Positions 42,626 to 50,350 of a DNA stretch of 64,000 nucleotides are shown piece after piece. A model generated the notes under the pieces. That model was not told the origin of the DNA. It was given only the letters and a program-made list of their open reading frames with translations, and made no database searches. This DNA is from an uncultured Oscillospiraceae bacterium (GTDB lineage Bacteria > Bacillota > Clostridia > Oscillospirales > Acutalibacteraceae), in the NCBI GenBank assembly GCA_959601025.1, contig CAUGOD010000007.1, positions 31,508-95,507 on the forward strand. The letters are read 5' to 3'. A program made the translations under genes and the position numbers. Numbering within the stretch: the first letter of the stretch is position 1; every line of letters begins with the position of its first letter.

Positions 42626-44143
42626 ATGAAGAAAAACCGTGAAATCGAGGAGCAGCTGTCTTCGGCGGTCCGCCGGGAAACGCCGGATGTTTTGGATCGC
42701 GTGCTGGAAGACTGTCGGAAGCAAGGAGTAAAGGAGGAAGGGATCGTGGAAATGAACGCCGTTCGGAAACGGCCGAAGGGATTGTGGATTTCTCTCTGCG
42801 CGGCCTGCGCCGCCGCGGTCGCGCTGATCGCCGGCGGATCGATTTTCGCCTATCAGCAGACGGCTGGCGTGGATTCGATCGTGCAGCTGGATGTGAACCC
42901 CAGCATCGAACTGAAGGTGAACAAGGCGGAAACGGTGCTCTCCGCCCGGGCGCTGAACGGGGACGCGGAAACGATCCTCGGGGATATGAAGCTGAAGGGC
43001 ACGGAGCTGGATGTGGCGATGAACGCGCTGATCGGCTCCATGCTGAAAAACGGGTATATCGACGAGCTGGCCAACTCCATCCTGATTACGGTGGAGAATG
43101 CGGACAGCGCGCGGGGCGCAGCCCTGCAGGAGAAGCTCTCCACCGAGGTGGAGCAGCTGCTGAAAGCCGGTTCAATAAACGCCGCCGTCCTCAGCCAGAC
43201 TACGGCGGGGGATGGGGAGCTGAAAACGCTGGCGGAGAAATATGGCATATCGGTGGGAAAGGCAGCGCTGATTCAACAGCTGGTGGAAGCGGACGGCACG
43301 CTGGATTTCGCCTCGCTGGCCGGGCTGCCGATCAACGATTTGAACCTGATCGCCGCTTCCCGTAACGTTCAAATGGAGGGCATTGCCTCCACCGGCACGG
43401 CGAACGGCAGCGCCTATATCGGCGAAACCCGGGCGGAGGAGCTTGCTCTTGCCCATGCCAGCGCGGCGGCCGCCGAGGCGACCAAGCGGAAAACGTCGCT
43501 GGACTGCGAGGACGGCCGGATGGTGTATGAGGTGGAATTCTGTTGCGGCGGATACGAGTATGAATATGAAATCGACGCAAAAACCGGCGAAGTGATCCAA
43601 TGGGAGAGCGAGAAAGAAGACGGGAAGGGGGAGCAAAAAGGACAGAGCTCCCGGCCGACGAACGCTCCCGGCGGCACGGGGACGACCAAGGCGCCGGATA
43701 CCGTGATTAGGGAGGATAAGGCGCTGGAGCTCGCTCTGCAGGACGCGGGAGTGAACGAGGCGGAGATTGTGAAAAAGCAAGTGAAATACGATGTGGAGGA
43801 CGGCATTCCGGTCTACGAGGTCAAGTTTAAATCCGGCGCGTCGGAATACCATTATGAGATCGACGCAAGGACCGGAGCGATCAGGAAGCAGAAAATTGAG
43901 CTGGATGACGACGGTATTGCAGCGACCGCTCCCTCTGCCGGAGAGATCGGCTTGGACAGGGCGAGGGAAATCGCGCTGAAACGGGCGGGCCTGTCCGCCT
44001 CCGCTGCGACCTTTACCAGTCAGGAGCAGGAGAGGGAGGACGGCCGTTTAATCTATACGCTGGAATTTTACGCGAACGGCGCGGAATATGAATGTGAGAT
44101 CGACGCGGCGAGCGGGACGATCCTGGAATGGGAGAAGGACTGA
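42626..44143 (+). CDS. RsgI-like membrane anti-sigma factor with PepSY domains
   Basis: 505 residues. An N-terminal cytoplasmic segment of about 50 residues should bind the sigma factor. One membrane helix follows (LCAACAAAVALIAGGSIFAY, about 56-75). Right after it comes VQLDVNPSIELKVNKAETVL, which matches the extracellular start of RsgI anti-sigma factors, where the Asn-Pro bond is a known self-cleavage point in relatives. Three PepSY-like units close the protein: YEVEFCCGGYEYEYEIDAKTG, YEVKFKSGASEYHYEIDART and YTLEFYANGAEYECEIDAAS. RsgI usually partners SigI, but here the neighbour is an ECF sigma. ATG 42626. A perfect terminator follows at 44170. Confidence 0.85.
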   Translation: MKKNREIEEQLSSAVRRETPDVLDRVLEDCRKQGVKEEGIVEMNAVRKRPKGLWISLCAACAAAVALIAGGSIFAYQQTAGVDSIVQLDVNPSIELKVNKAETVLSARALNGDAETILGDMKLKGTELDVAMNALIGSMLKNGYIDELANSILITVENADSARGAALQEKLSTEVEQLLKAGSINAAVLSQTTAGDGELKTLAEKYGISVGKAALIQQLVEADGTLDFASLAGLPINDLNLIAASRNVQMEGIASTGTANGSAYIGETRAEELALAHASAAAAEATKRKTSLDCEDGRMVYEVEFCCGGYEYEYEIDAKTGEVIQWESEKEDGKGEQKGQSSRPTNAPGGTGTTKAPDTVIREDKALELALQDAGVNEAEIVKKQVKYDVEDGIPVYEVKFKSGASEYHYEIDARTGAIRKQKIELDDDGIAATAPSAGEIGLDRAREIALKRAGLSASAATFTSQEQEREDGRLIYTLEFYANGAEYECEIDAASGTILEWEKD

Positions 44144-44169
44144 ACCGCTGTTCCGAACAGTGAAAGCGA

Positions 44170-44207
44170 AAAATACCGTCTTTCCGGCCGGAAAGACGGT
44201 ATTTTTT
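44170..44207. terminator. Terminator of sigma/anti-sigma operon
   Basis: AAAATACCGTCTTTCCGG (44170-44187) is perfectly complementary to CCGGAAAGACGGTATTTT (44188-44205), with two more Ts. Confidence 0.9.
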
Positions 44208-44277
44208 ACTGATGAAAAGGGGATAGAACCCATTTCTCCGCTTTCCAACAAAATAGTGGAAGCATCTCGGTACATAT

Positions 44278-44365
44278 GGTAAAATGCCGTTAAGGAAAAA
44301 CGCGACAGCGTTTTTCGATGCGCCGCCGGCAAAGGTCGGCAGAGAATTCGGCCGGGCGGCGCTAT
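44278..44365 (+). ncRNA. 88-bp structured repeat, copy 1 (candidate small RNA)
   Basis: Begins with TGGTAAAATG, an extended -10-like box. Stem 1 is GAAAAACGC (44295-44303), loop GACA, GCGTTTTTC (44308-44316). A second domain opens with GCGCCGCC and closes with GGCGGCGC, enclosing GGCAAAGGTCGGC and TTCGGCC. The unit is followed immediately by copy 2 with paired changes in both stems. No coding frame is preserved between copies. It is not assigned to a known RNA family. Confidence 0.6.
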
Positions 44366-44453
44366 GGTATAATGTCGGTAGGGAGAAATGCGACAGCATT
44401 TCTCGATTGCAACGCCGGCAAACGCTGGTAGGGAAGCCGGCTGGGCGGCGTTA
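44366..44453 (+). ncRNA. 88-bp structured repeat, copy 2 (candidate small RNA)
   Basis: Same length as copy 1. It starts with TGGTATAATG, a perfect extended -10. Stem 1 is GAGAAATGC (44383-44391), loop GACA, GCATTTCTC (44396-44404): two base pairs differ from copy 1 on both sides. The outer stem of domain 2 is AACGCC/GGCGTT instead of GCGCC/GGCGC. An imperfect AAAAAGGCGGAT/ATCTGCTTTTT hairpin directly after (about 44454-44486) could end the transcript, overlapping the end of sigG on the other strand. Confidence 0.6.
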
Positions 44454-44469
44454 AAAAGGCGGATAACCC

Positions 44470-45240
44470 TTAAATCTGCTTTTTGATATGATCCAGCGCC
44501 CCTTTTTCCAGCCGGCTGACCTGCGCCTGGCTGATGCCGATTTCCGAGCTGACTTCGATCTGGGTCATTCCCTTGAAAAAGCGGAGGTAAAGAATCCGTT
44601 TTTCCCGGTCGTTCAGGTTGCGAATGGCTTCCTTGAGGGCGATTTCGTCCAACCAGTTCTTATCGTCGTTGTGGTCGCCCACCTGATCCATGACATAGAT
44701 GGTGTCCCCGCCGTCGGAATACACCGGTTCGTACAGGGAGACCGGCTCCACGATGGATTCCAGCGCGAGAACCACCTCTTCCTTTGGAAGCTCCATTTCC
44801 CGGGCGATCTCCTCGATGGTGGGATCCCGAAGCTGTTCGTTTGTCAGACGTTCCTTGATCTGCATCGCCTTGTAGGCCACGTCCCGCATCGACCGGCTGA
44901 TCCGGATGCTGTTGTTGTCCCGCAGATACCGCCGGATTTCACCGATAATCATCGGCACGGCGTAGGTGGAAAAGCGGACGTTCTGGCTGGTGTCGAAGTT
45001 GTCGATGGCCTTGATCAGGCCGATGCAGCCTACCTGGAACAGGTCGTCCAGGTTTTCCCCCCGCTGGGTGAACCGCTGGATGACGCTGAGCACCAGCCGG
45101 AGGTTGCCGTTTACTAGCTCGTCCCGCGCCTGGGCATTGCCCTTGTGCATTTCTCCGAGAAGCCGCATTTTTTCGCTTTCGCTGAGTACCTTCAGGTTAC
45201 TGGTGTTGACCCCGCAAATCTCGACCTTGTTATACAACAC
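44470..45240 (-). CDS. sigG: Sporulation sigma factor SigG (forespore-late)
   Basis: About 256 residues. Directs late forespore gene expression after engulfment. The signature N-terminus YNKVEICGVNTSNLKVLSE (about residues 3-21) is the SpoIIAB/Gin-binding motif found in SigG. Region 2 contains LRLVLSVIQRFTQRGENLDD and VRFSTYAVPMIIGEIRRYLR; region 4 ends ISQAQVSRLEKGALDHIKKQ. The start is taken as GTG 45240 (TTG 45237 possible) because relatives begin 2-4 residues before NKVEICG, and GAGGG lies about 9 nt upstream. In most spore-formers sigG directly follows spoIIGA-sigE; here an opposing oxidoreductase gene lies in between. Confidence 0.95.
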   Translation of the reverse strand: MLYNKVEICGVNTSNLKVLSESEKMRLLGEMHKGNAQARDELVNGNLRLVLSVIQRFTQRGENLDDLFQVGCIGLIKAIDNFDTSQNVRFSTYAVPMIIGEIRRYLRDNNSIRISRSMRDVAYKAMQIKERLTNEQLRDPTIEEIAREMELPKEEVVLALESIVEPVSLYEPVYSDGGDTIYVMDQVGDHNDDKNWLDEIALKEAIRNLNDREKRILYLRFFKGMTQIEVSSEIGISQAQVSRLEKGALDHIKKQI

Positions 45241-45314
45241 GGCACCGCCCTCTCCGCAGAATGTTACCCTCTCAGTATTGCCGGACCGACGGAGAAAATG
45301 CACAGGACATGGAA

Positions 45315-45342
45315 AACGCCCGGTCTTTTTTGACCGGGCGTT
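45315..45342. terminator. Hairpin in the sigG-oxidoreductase gap
   Basis: AACGCCCGGTC (45315-45325), TTTTTT loop, GACCGGGCGTT (45332-45342). On the minus strand it ends in TTTTCC, so it would stop transcripts coming towards sigG. The rest of 45241-45591 holds only the promoter at 45479. Confidence 0.7.
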
Positions 45343-45478
45343 CGTAACAGCTAAAAATGTCGGGGGGCCAGGGAGAAGGAGGCCCGTTTCTGGAAAAGGG
45401 CTGGCGGCGCAGATTCAGACGACCCTGCACGGAAGCTGCTGAATGAGAAGGCAAAATTTGCTTTTTTCTGCCGATGAA

Positions 45479-45507
45479 TTGCAGGTCGCTGCAAAAAATG
45501 ATACAGT
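45479..45507 (+). promoter_or_regulatory. Promoter with palindrome over the -35 box
   Basis: TTGCAG (45479-45484), 17-bp spacer, TACAGT (45502-45507). TTGCAG-GTCG-CTGCAA (45479-45494) is a perfect 6-bp dyad covering the -35, a likely repressor site. Confidence 0.6.
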
Positions 45508-45591
45508 AAAGCTAGGAATCCGGGGGTGGCGTTCCCGGCAATTTCCGGCTGGAAAGGCGTTTCCGGCGCATTCGAGAAAGGATGATGGACG

Positions 45592-46881
45592 ATGATGAAT
45601 CCCGTTCTTTTGCAGGAGCTGCCCCTGTTGGAGGAGGCCGACGTTTTGGTGGCCGGCGCGGGCCCGGCGGGGCTCTGCGCCGCGGTGGCGGCTGCGCGGC
45701 AGGGGAGCCGTGTAACGCTGGTGGAACGCTTCGGCGCGGTGGGTGGTAACCTGACGCTCGGGCATATCCGTACCTGCATGGGCGTCGTGCCGCCCGGCAC
45801 CCTCAAGGATGAGATCGGAGAACTTCTCGGCACAGGCGGCGAATGCCTGCCGCATAATGTCGAGGACGCGAAATATGCCCTGGCCCGCTGGGTGTACGAG
45901 GCGGGTGTGACGCTGTACCTCCAGACGCCGGCCGCGGAGGTCTGGAAGGAAGGAAACACGGTTCGCGGCCTGGTCGTTTCCACTCCGCAGGGACTGGCGC
46001 GGATTGCGGCGAAAACGACGGTGGACGCTACCGGCGACGGGATGCTGCTGGCGCTGGCCGGGGTGCCCTGTTCGGTCGGTCGGCCCTCGGACGGGCTGAC
46101 TCAGCCAGCCTCTATCCTTTTTACCATTGGCGGGGTGGAATCCGACCTGGTCTGCTGCCACGAATCGGACGATACGCTGATCGACGGAAAAAGTTATCTG
46201 TCGCTCTGCGAAGAGGCCAGCCGCAGCGGCGAGCTTCCTCCGGACGTCACCATCGTCCGGCTGTACGGCGGCGGAACGCCGGGAGAGCGGATGGTTAACG
46301 CCACCCAGCTCTGCCGGGTGGACGGCGTGGACCTCGCCGATATCGCCCGTTCGGACCGGGAACTGCGGGAACAGACCGACCGGGTGATCGCTTTTCTCCG
46401 CCGGCACATTCCCGGCTTCGAAAACTGCCGGCTGCTGGACGGCGCGGATCTTCCCGGCTTCCGCGAAACCCGCCGGATGGAGGGACTCTATACTCTGACG
46501 GCGGAGGATATCGCGCAGGGCCGCGCTTTTCCGGACGCGGTGGTTCACGGGGTAAACTTCTGCTTCGACACCCATAATCCCGACGGCGGCGGACAGGCGG
46601 AGGACTTGGCTGTTGCCCGCGGTACCCGTCCCTACGACATTCCTTACCGCTGCTTCCTCCCCAGGAAAACGGACGGACTGCTGGCGGCGGGCCGCTGTAT
46701 TTCCGGCACTCATAAGGCGCATTCCTCCTATCGGGTGATGAACATCTGCATGGCAATGGGGGAGGCGGCGGGCATCGCCGCCGCTCTGGCCGCGCAGAAG
46801 GGCGTTCCACCCCGGGAACTGGATGTGAAGGAGATTCAGGTCGCGCTGCAGGAAGCGGGCGTGTCCCTGTTTGAGGAATAA
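45592..46881 (+). CDS. FAD-dependent oxidoreductase (FAD_oxidored family)
   Basis: 429 residues. The N-terminal FAD-binding loop VLVAGAGPAGLCAAVAAARQ is at about residues 18-37, ending with the ribose-binding acid in LVERFGAVGGNLTLGH. TVDATGDGMLLALAGVP is at about 143, and the C-terminal FAD motif LLAAGRCISGTHKAHSSYRV is near 360. Members of this family occur in polysaccharide-utilisation clusters and probably oxidise a sugar or related alcohol. ATG 45592 (or 45595) follows GAAAGGATGATGG. It stands alone with its own promoter and palindrome, oriented against sigG and sigE on either side, which marks it as an insertion in the sporulation cluster. Confidence 0.87.
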   Translation: MMNPVLLQELPLLEEADVLVAGAGPAGLCAAVAAARQGSRVTLVERFGAVGGNLTLGHIRTCMGVVPPGTLKDEIGELLGTGGECLPHNVEDAKYALARWVYEAGVTLYLQTPAAEVWKEGNTVRGLVVSTPQGLARIAAKTTVDATGDGMLLALAGVPCSVGRPSDGLTQPASILFTIGGVESDLVCCHESDDTLIDGKSYLSLCEEASRSGELPPDVTIVRLYGGGTPGERMVNATQLCRVDGVDLADIARSDRELREQTDRVIAFLRRHIPGFENCRLLDGADLPGFRETRRMEGLYTLTAEDIAQGRAFPDAVVHGVNFCFDTHNPDGGGQAEDLAVARGTRPYDIPYRCFLPRKTDGLLAAGRCISGTHKAHSSYRVMNICMAMGEAAGIAAALAAQKGVPPRELDVKEIQVALQEAGVSLFEE

Positions 46882-46930
46882 GTTTTCGATGCTCTGGATG
46901 CTCTGAATAAAAAAACTGCCCGAAAGTATT

Positions 46931-46990
46931 TGAAACGGTATAAAGAAAGGAGACATGGTCTTTCGTGTCTCCTTTCTTTATACCGTTTCA
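46931..46990. repeat. Perfect 25-bp inverted repeat (60-nt hairpin)
   Basis: The arm at 46931-46955 is exactly complementary to 46966-46990, with a 10-nt loop TGGTCTTTCG. Key parts of the arm are TGAAACGG, TATAAAG and AAAGGAGACA. No T-run follows on either strand. It lies between convergent oxidoreductase and sigE genes, so it may act as a terminator, but the length and perfection are unusual. Confidence 0.75.
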
Positions 46991-47032
46991 AGTTTGTTTC
47001 GGCTGGCTGTATCTTTGTCTGCGGCGTCCGTT

Positions 47033-47752
47033 TCAACCGGCCTGCTCCAGTTCCTTTTTCAGCCGTTTGATGATTTTCTTTTCCAGCCGGGAGATGTAGG
47101 ACTGGGAAATGCCGAGAAGGTCGGCGACCTCTTTCTGGGTGTGCTCCTTGTTGCCGTTGATGCCGAAGCGCAGGCACATGATGAACTGTTCCCGTTCGGA
47201 GAGGTGGGCGATGCAGTCGAGCAGCAGGGTCTTTTCCGCCTCCTGCTCGATTCCCCGGTTCACGATATCCGGCTCGCTGCCCAGGATATCGGAGAGCAGC
47301 AGCTCGTTGCCGTCCCAGTCCACATTGAGCGGCTCGTCGATGGAAAGCTCGTTGCGCAGCTGGGAGTTTTTCCGCAGGTACATCAGGATTTCGTTTTCAA
47401 TACAGCGGGAGGAATAGGTGGCGAGCTTGATATTTCGGGAGGGGCAGAAGGTGTTGACCGCTTTAATCAGTCCGATTGTACCGATGGAGATCAGGTCCTC
47501 GATCCCTACGCCGGAGTTCTCAAACTTCCGGGCGATATATACCACCAGCCGCAGGTTGTGAGTGATGAGGATATCCCGTGCGGCCGCATCCCCGGCTTCG
47601 ATCCGGGCAAAAACCGCGGCCTCCTCCTCGGTGGTGAGCGGCGGGGGGAGGGTATCCGCCCCGTTTATATAATGCGTCTCGTCGGCGGCCTGCCCGAGAA
47701 GGCGCAGCCATATCCGGCGGATGGCGTTTCGGAGGGTCTCCAGGCCTTTCAT
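47033..47752 (-). CDS. sigE: Sporulation sigma factor SigE (mother-cell early)
   Basis: 239 residues, the normal length. Synthesised as an inactive precursor with an N-terminal pro-sequence (about residues 1-27, MKGLETLRNAIRRIWLRLLG), removed by SpoIIGA encoded just upstream. ETHYINGADTLPPPLT follows the cleavage zone. Region 2 is LRLVVYIARKFENSGVGIED and IKLATYSSRCIENEILMYLR; region 4 is EHTQKEVADLLGISQSYISR. ATG 47752 has GAAAGGAAGAAG upstream. Forty bp after spoIIGA, as in other spore-formers. Confidence 0.96.
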   Translation of the reverse strand: MKGLETLRNAIRRIWLRLLGQAADETHYINGADTLPPPLTTEEEAAVFARIEAGDAAARDILITHNLRLVVYIARKFENSGVGIEDLISIGTIGLIKAVNTFCPSRNIKLATYSSRCIENEILMYLRKNSQLRNELSIDEPLNVDWDGNELLLSDILGSEPDIVNRGIEQEAEKTLLLDCIAHLSEREQFIMCLRFGINGNKEHTQKEVADLLGISQSYISRLEKKIIKRLKKELEQAG

Positions 47753-47792
47753 ACTGCTTCTTCCTTTCGTAGTGTGACGTGGCTTAATGGCA

Positions 47793-48716
47793 TTAGGATG
47801 GGAGGCGGCAGGCGTTTTTTTCCGTTTCCAGCAGGCTGACGATATCCGCGCCGACAATGGCGTCATATTCGCCCCGGCCCAGCGCCTCGCACACCGCCAC
47901 ATAGATGCCGGATGCATCGACGGTATTCCCTACGGTTCCGATCTGCGCCCGGACGGGCTGGAAGGCCGGCAGCAGCCCCGTCCCGCTGACGGTGTGCAGC
48001 GGGATCATCCGCAGGCGGCTCTTTACCGCGGTTGCCGTGTTCCCTCCGGTGGGGGAGAAGCTGTCGGTTCGCATCGCCCCGGTCAGCGCCTCCTTTAGCT
48101 CCTCGGATAGGCAGGACTCCAGAGCGTCGTACCGCACGATGGCGACCGGTGCGCCTGAAAATACGTCGGTCACATGGTGTCCGGTATCGTACAGGGCGCG
48201 CAGCGTGGTTTCTCCGCCGCCCCCGTCCAGCGTCAGGCGGAAGTCCCGACCCAACGGCGCGTTTTTCCGGGTAAAGCGGTCGTACAGCCTCATAATCAGG
48301 TAGCTGACCACCGTCAGGGCTACCAGAAGCAGGGGGGAAACGTTATAATATACTACACCGTCCAGCACATAAAAGCCGTCCGGGGCGGCGAAATACCACA
48401 GGGCAAAGGCCAGCCCTGCAAATACGGCGGAGGCGACGAGGAAAACCACCAGCTGCTTTATGTATACCTTACCGCTCTGCCAGCGAAAGGCCAGGCGGAC
48501 GATCAGCGCGGCCGCCGCCAGCTTTAGCAGGAGTGAGAGCGGGCCGGGAAGCTCAGGAAACAGCACAAGGCAGCAGCTTGCCGCTCCCACGGCGGCCCCC
48601 AGTACCAGTCGCCCCCGCCGACTGGGAAGCCGCAGGACCCGCCCGGTTACAGACAGCAGCAGGAAATCGATGAACAGATTCAGCGCCAGAAGCACATCGA
48701 GATAAATGACCGGCAT
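47793..48716 (-). CDS. spoIIGA: Sigma-E processing peptidase SpoIIGA
   Basis: 307 residues. Membrane aspartic protease at the asymmetric septum that activates pro-SigE on a signal from the forespore. Five hydrophobic segments occupy about residues 1-150 (VIYLDVLLALNLFIDFLLL first). The cytoplasmic protease half contains the catalytic LYDTGHHVTDVFSGAPV near 196 with the DTG triad, IPLHTVSGTGLLPAF near 245 and IVGADIVSLLE at the end. ATG 48716 follows GGAAGGGACG. Operon with sigE. Confidence 0.95.
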   Translation of the reverse strand: MPVIYLDVLLALNLFIDFLLLSVTGRVLRLPSRRGRLVLGAAVGAASCCLVLFPELPGPLSLLLKLAAAALIVRLAFRWQSGKVYIKQLVVFLVASAVFAGLAFALWYFAAPDGFYVLDGVVYYNVSPLLLVALTVVSYLIMRLYDRFTRKNAPLGRDFRLTLDGGGGETTLRALYDTGHHVTDVFSGAPVAIVRYDALESCLSEELKEALTGAMRTDSFSPTGGNTATAVKSRLRMIPLHTVSGTGLLPAFQPVRAQIGTVGNTVDASGIYVAVCEALGRGEYDAIVGADIVSLLETEKNACRLPS

Positions 48717-49108
48717 GGAATTCGTCCCTTCCGTGAATAGTCCCTTCCGGGGATAGTCCTCTGGATATGGGAGGGCGTACCCCTGTACTATTTATTATAG
48801 CGGGGAAAAAGGGGACATTCTGCCGAAACGGAGGGGCCGGCCAGAAAAGGAATGAAAAGAAAGGAGAAGATATGCGCGCGGAGGGAATGCAGCTTGTCCA
48901 GCATTGAGGTTTTAACAGAAGGGTTGGCTTTTGCGTATACTGGCAACGGTAAGCGGGAACGGACGGAATGGCTTGGAAGCAGCTCCTGAAAATCCGCAGT
49001 TTCATACATCAAAATCAGCAGGCACACAAGCGCTATCCCTATATTTTTCACATCGAGCTTGGAAAATAACGCAGCCTCCGTTGAACGGTTGTCCGACGAA
49101 AGAAATAA
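48717..49108. other. Upstream region of spoIIGA
   Basis: No supportable gene. On the minus strand a TATAAT lies at 48799-48794; no consensus -35 or clear Spo0A box was recognised, although activation by Spo0A would be expected. CCCTTCCG and ATAGTCC each occur twice in the leader (about 48727-48768). An 87-codon minus-strand frame here lacks a properly spaced ribosome site and was not accepted. Confidence 0.5.
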
Positions 49109-49151
49109 AAAAAGCCTGCGCCCCAGCCGATGGTCGGGACGCAGGCTTTTT
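49109..49151. terminator. Terminator of DUF4190 gene
   Basis: AAAAAGCCTGCG (49109-49120) pairs with CGCAGGCTTTTT (49140-49151); symmetric, works on both strands. Confidence 0.9.
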
Positions 49152-49158
49152 ATTATGA

Positions 49159-50061
49159 TCAGCGCCGGAACCAGGCAGCCGCCATGGTGGCGAAGCTGTC
49201 CCAGTCGTAATAATGCTCGTTGACAATATTATTGACGTTGCCGGTATAAAAGCCGATAACCACCAGTATACCGAACACCGTACCAATCGCGCCTAGAACA
49301 ATCCCGGCGACAGCCATTCCGCCGCCGCCCTTCACCTGGGCGGCAATGCCCAAAACAAGAGCGAGAATGCCCAGCACCACGCTCAAAAACGGAATACAGA
49401 ACAGCGTCAGCGAAAGAATACCGAGGATCATCGCCGCGATTCCCATCCCGTTGCCGGGTTTTTCCGGAACCGCCGGGGGATAATAGGGCGAATAGGAAGG
49501 CGGATAATTCGGCTGAATATTCGTCGGATAGGGACGGCCCGGCTGGGGAGGATAGCCCTGCCTCTGCGGCGGCATATAGGGAGCGGCCGGCTGCTGCGGA
49601 TATGCCGGCGGCGTCGGAACCTGTGGAGGATACGGGGAGGACGGCGCGGCGTAAGGCCGCTGCTGGGGGACCGGACTCTGCGGAGGGACCGGACTCTGCG
49701 GAGGAACCGGACTCTGCGGAGGGAAGCCCGGCTGTGCGGGCGGAACCGGAGCCGCATACGGATTAGGCGCGTACGGCGGCTGCGTGGGAACGGGCTGCTG
49801 CCGATACTGCGGCGCCTGCCGCGCATCTACATACCGCACCGGCTGCACAGGCTCTGCGGGCGCGTTCGGCGCTTCGGGAGCGGAAAAGGCCGGTGTGGAC
49901 GCACTCACAGACGGAGAGCCTTCAAAGGGAGCTGCCGCGCTGTTTTCCGGCTCGGAAGGCGCCGAAGCGGGTTCCGTGACAAGGGTTTCGATTGGTTCGG
50001 TTTCTGTGGTGGCATCCTTTTTGTCCTCGGGCTTAGCCCAGAAGTCGAACTGATCCGTCAT
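49159..50061 (-). CDS. Proline-rich DUF4190 membrane protein
   Basis: 300 residues. An acidic N-terminus (MTDQFDFWAKPEDKKD), then about 150 residues rich in Pro, Gln, Ala and Tyr, then a C-terminal DUF4190-type membrane unit: GNGMGIAAMILGILSLTLF, VVLGILALVLGIAAQVKGGG, MAVAGIVLGAIGTVFGILV. The long Pro-rich region is cytoplasmic or wall-spanning; the orientation is not clear. Role unknown. ATG 50061 is selected over 50073 because GGAG lies 9 nt ahead of it. It stands alone between spoIIGA and the germination-type gene. Confidence 0.82.
   Translation of the reverse strand: MTDQFDFWAKPEDKKDATTETEPIETLVTEPASAPSEPENSAAAPFEGSPSVSASTPAFSAPEAPNAPAEPVQPVRYVDARQAPQYRQQPVPTQPPYAPNPYAAPVPPAQPGFPPQSPVPPQSPVPPQSPVPQQRPYAAPSSPYPPQVPTPPAYPQQPAAPYMPPQRQGYPPQPGRPYPTNIQPNYPPSYSPYYPPAVPEKPGNGMGIAAMILGILSLTLFCIPFLSVVLGILALVLGIAAQVKGGGGMAVAGIVLGAIGTVFGILVVIGFYTGNVNNIVNEHYYDWDSFATMAAAWFRR
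49680..49733. repeat. Three tandem 18-bp units in the Pro-rich region
   Basis: ACCGGACTCTGCGGAGGG repeats three times with one base change, encoding PQSPVP three times on the minus strand. Confidence 0.9.
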
Positions 50062-50350
50062 GGCAATCTCCATTCTTTCTAAAAAATCCGAAATTTAAGC
50101 GAATTTAGGAAATTATTCGGCCGGCAGAGAATCCCAAAGGTCTTTCGCCTGCTTTCTGACCAATTAATAAGTAGTATAACAGATATAGTTTTATATTACA
50201 AGGCAGGGAGGCGAAAAACGCCGCCCTCTTTTTTCGCCATTTATGGAGATTCATGGAGTTATCGGCTGATAATTGACCCGCCGGACGGCAAGACTAAAAC
50301 AACGCGAACGGGGAAAGCCTGTTGTTTAGCATGAAAGGAAGGAATCGGAA

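Noticed and set aside
48788..49051. 87-codon minus-strand frame starting MKNIGIALVCLLIL, like a signal peptide
   Set aside because: The GGAGG upstream is more than 20 nt away and the region overlaps the spoIIGA promoter; the hydrophobic start alone is not enough.
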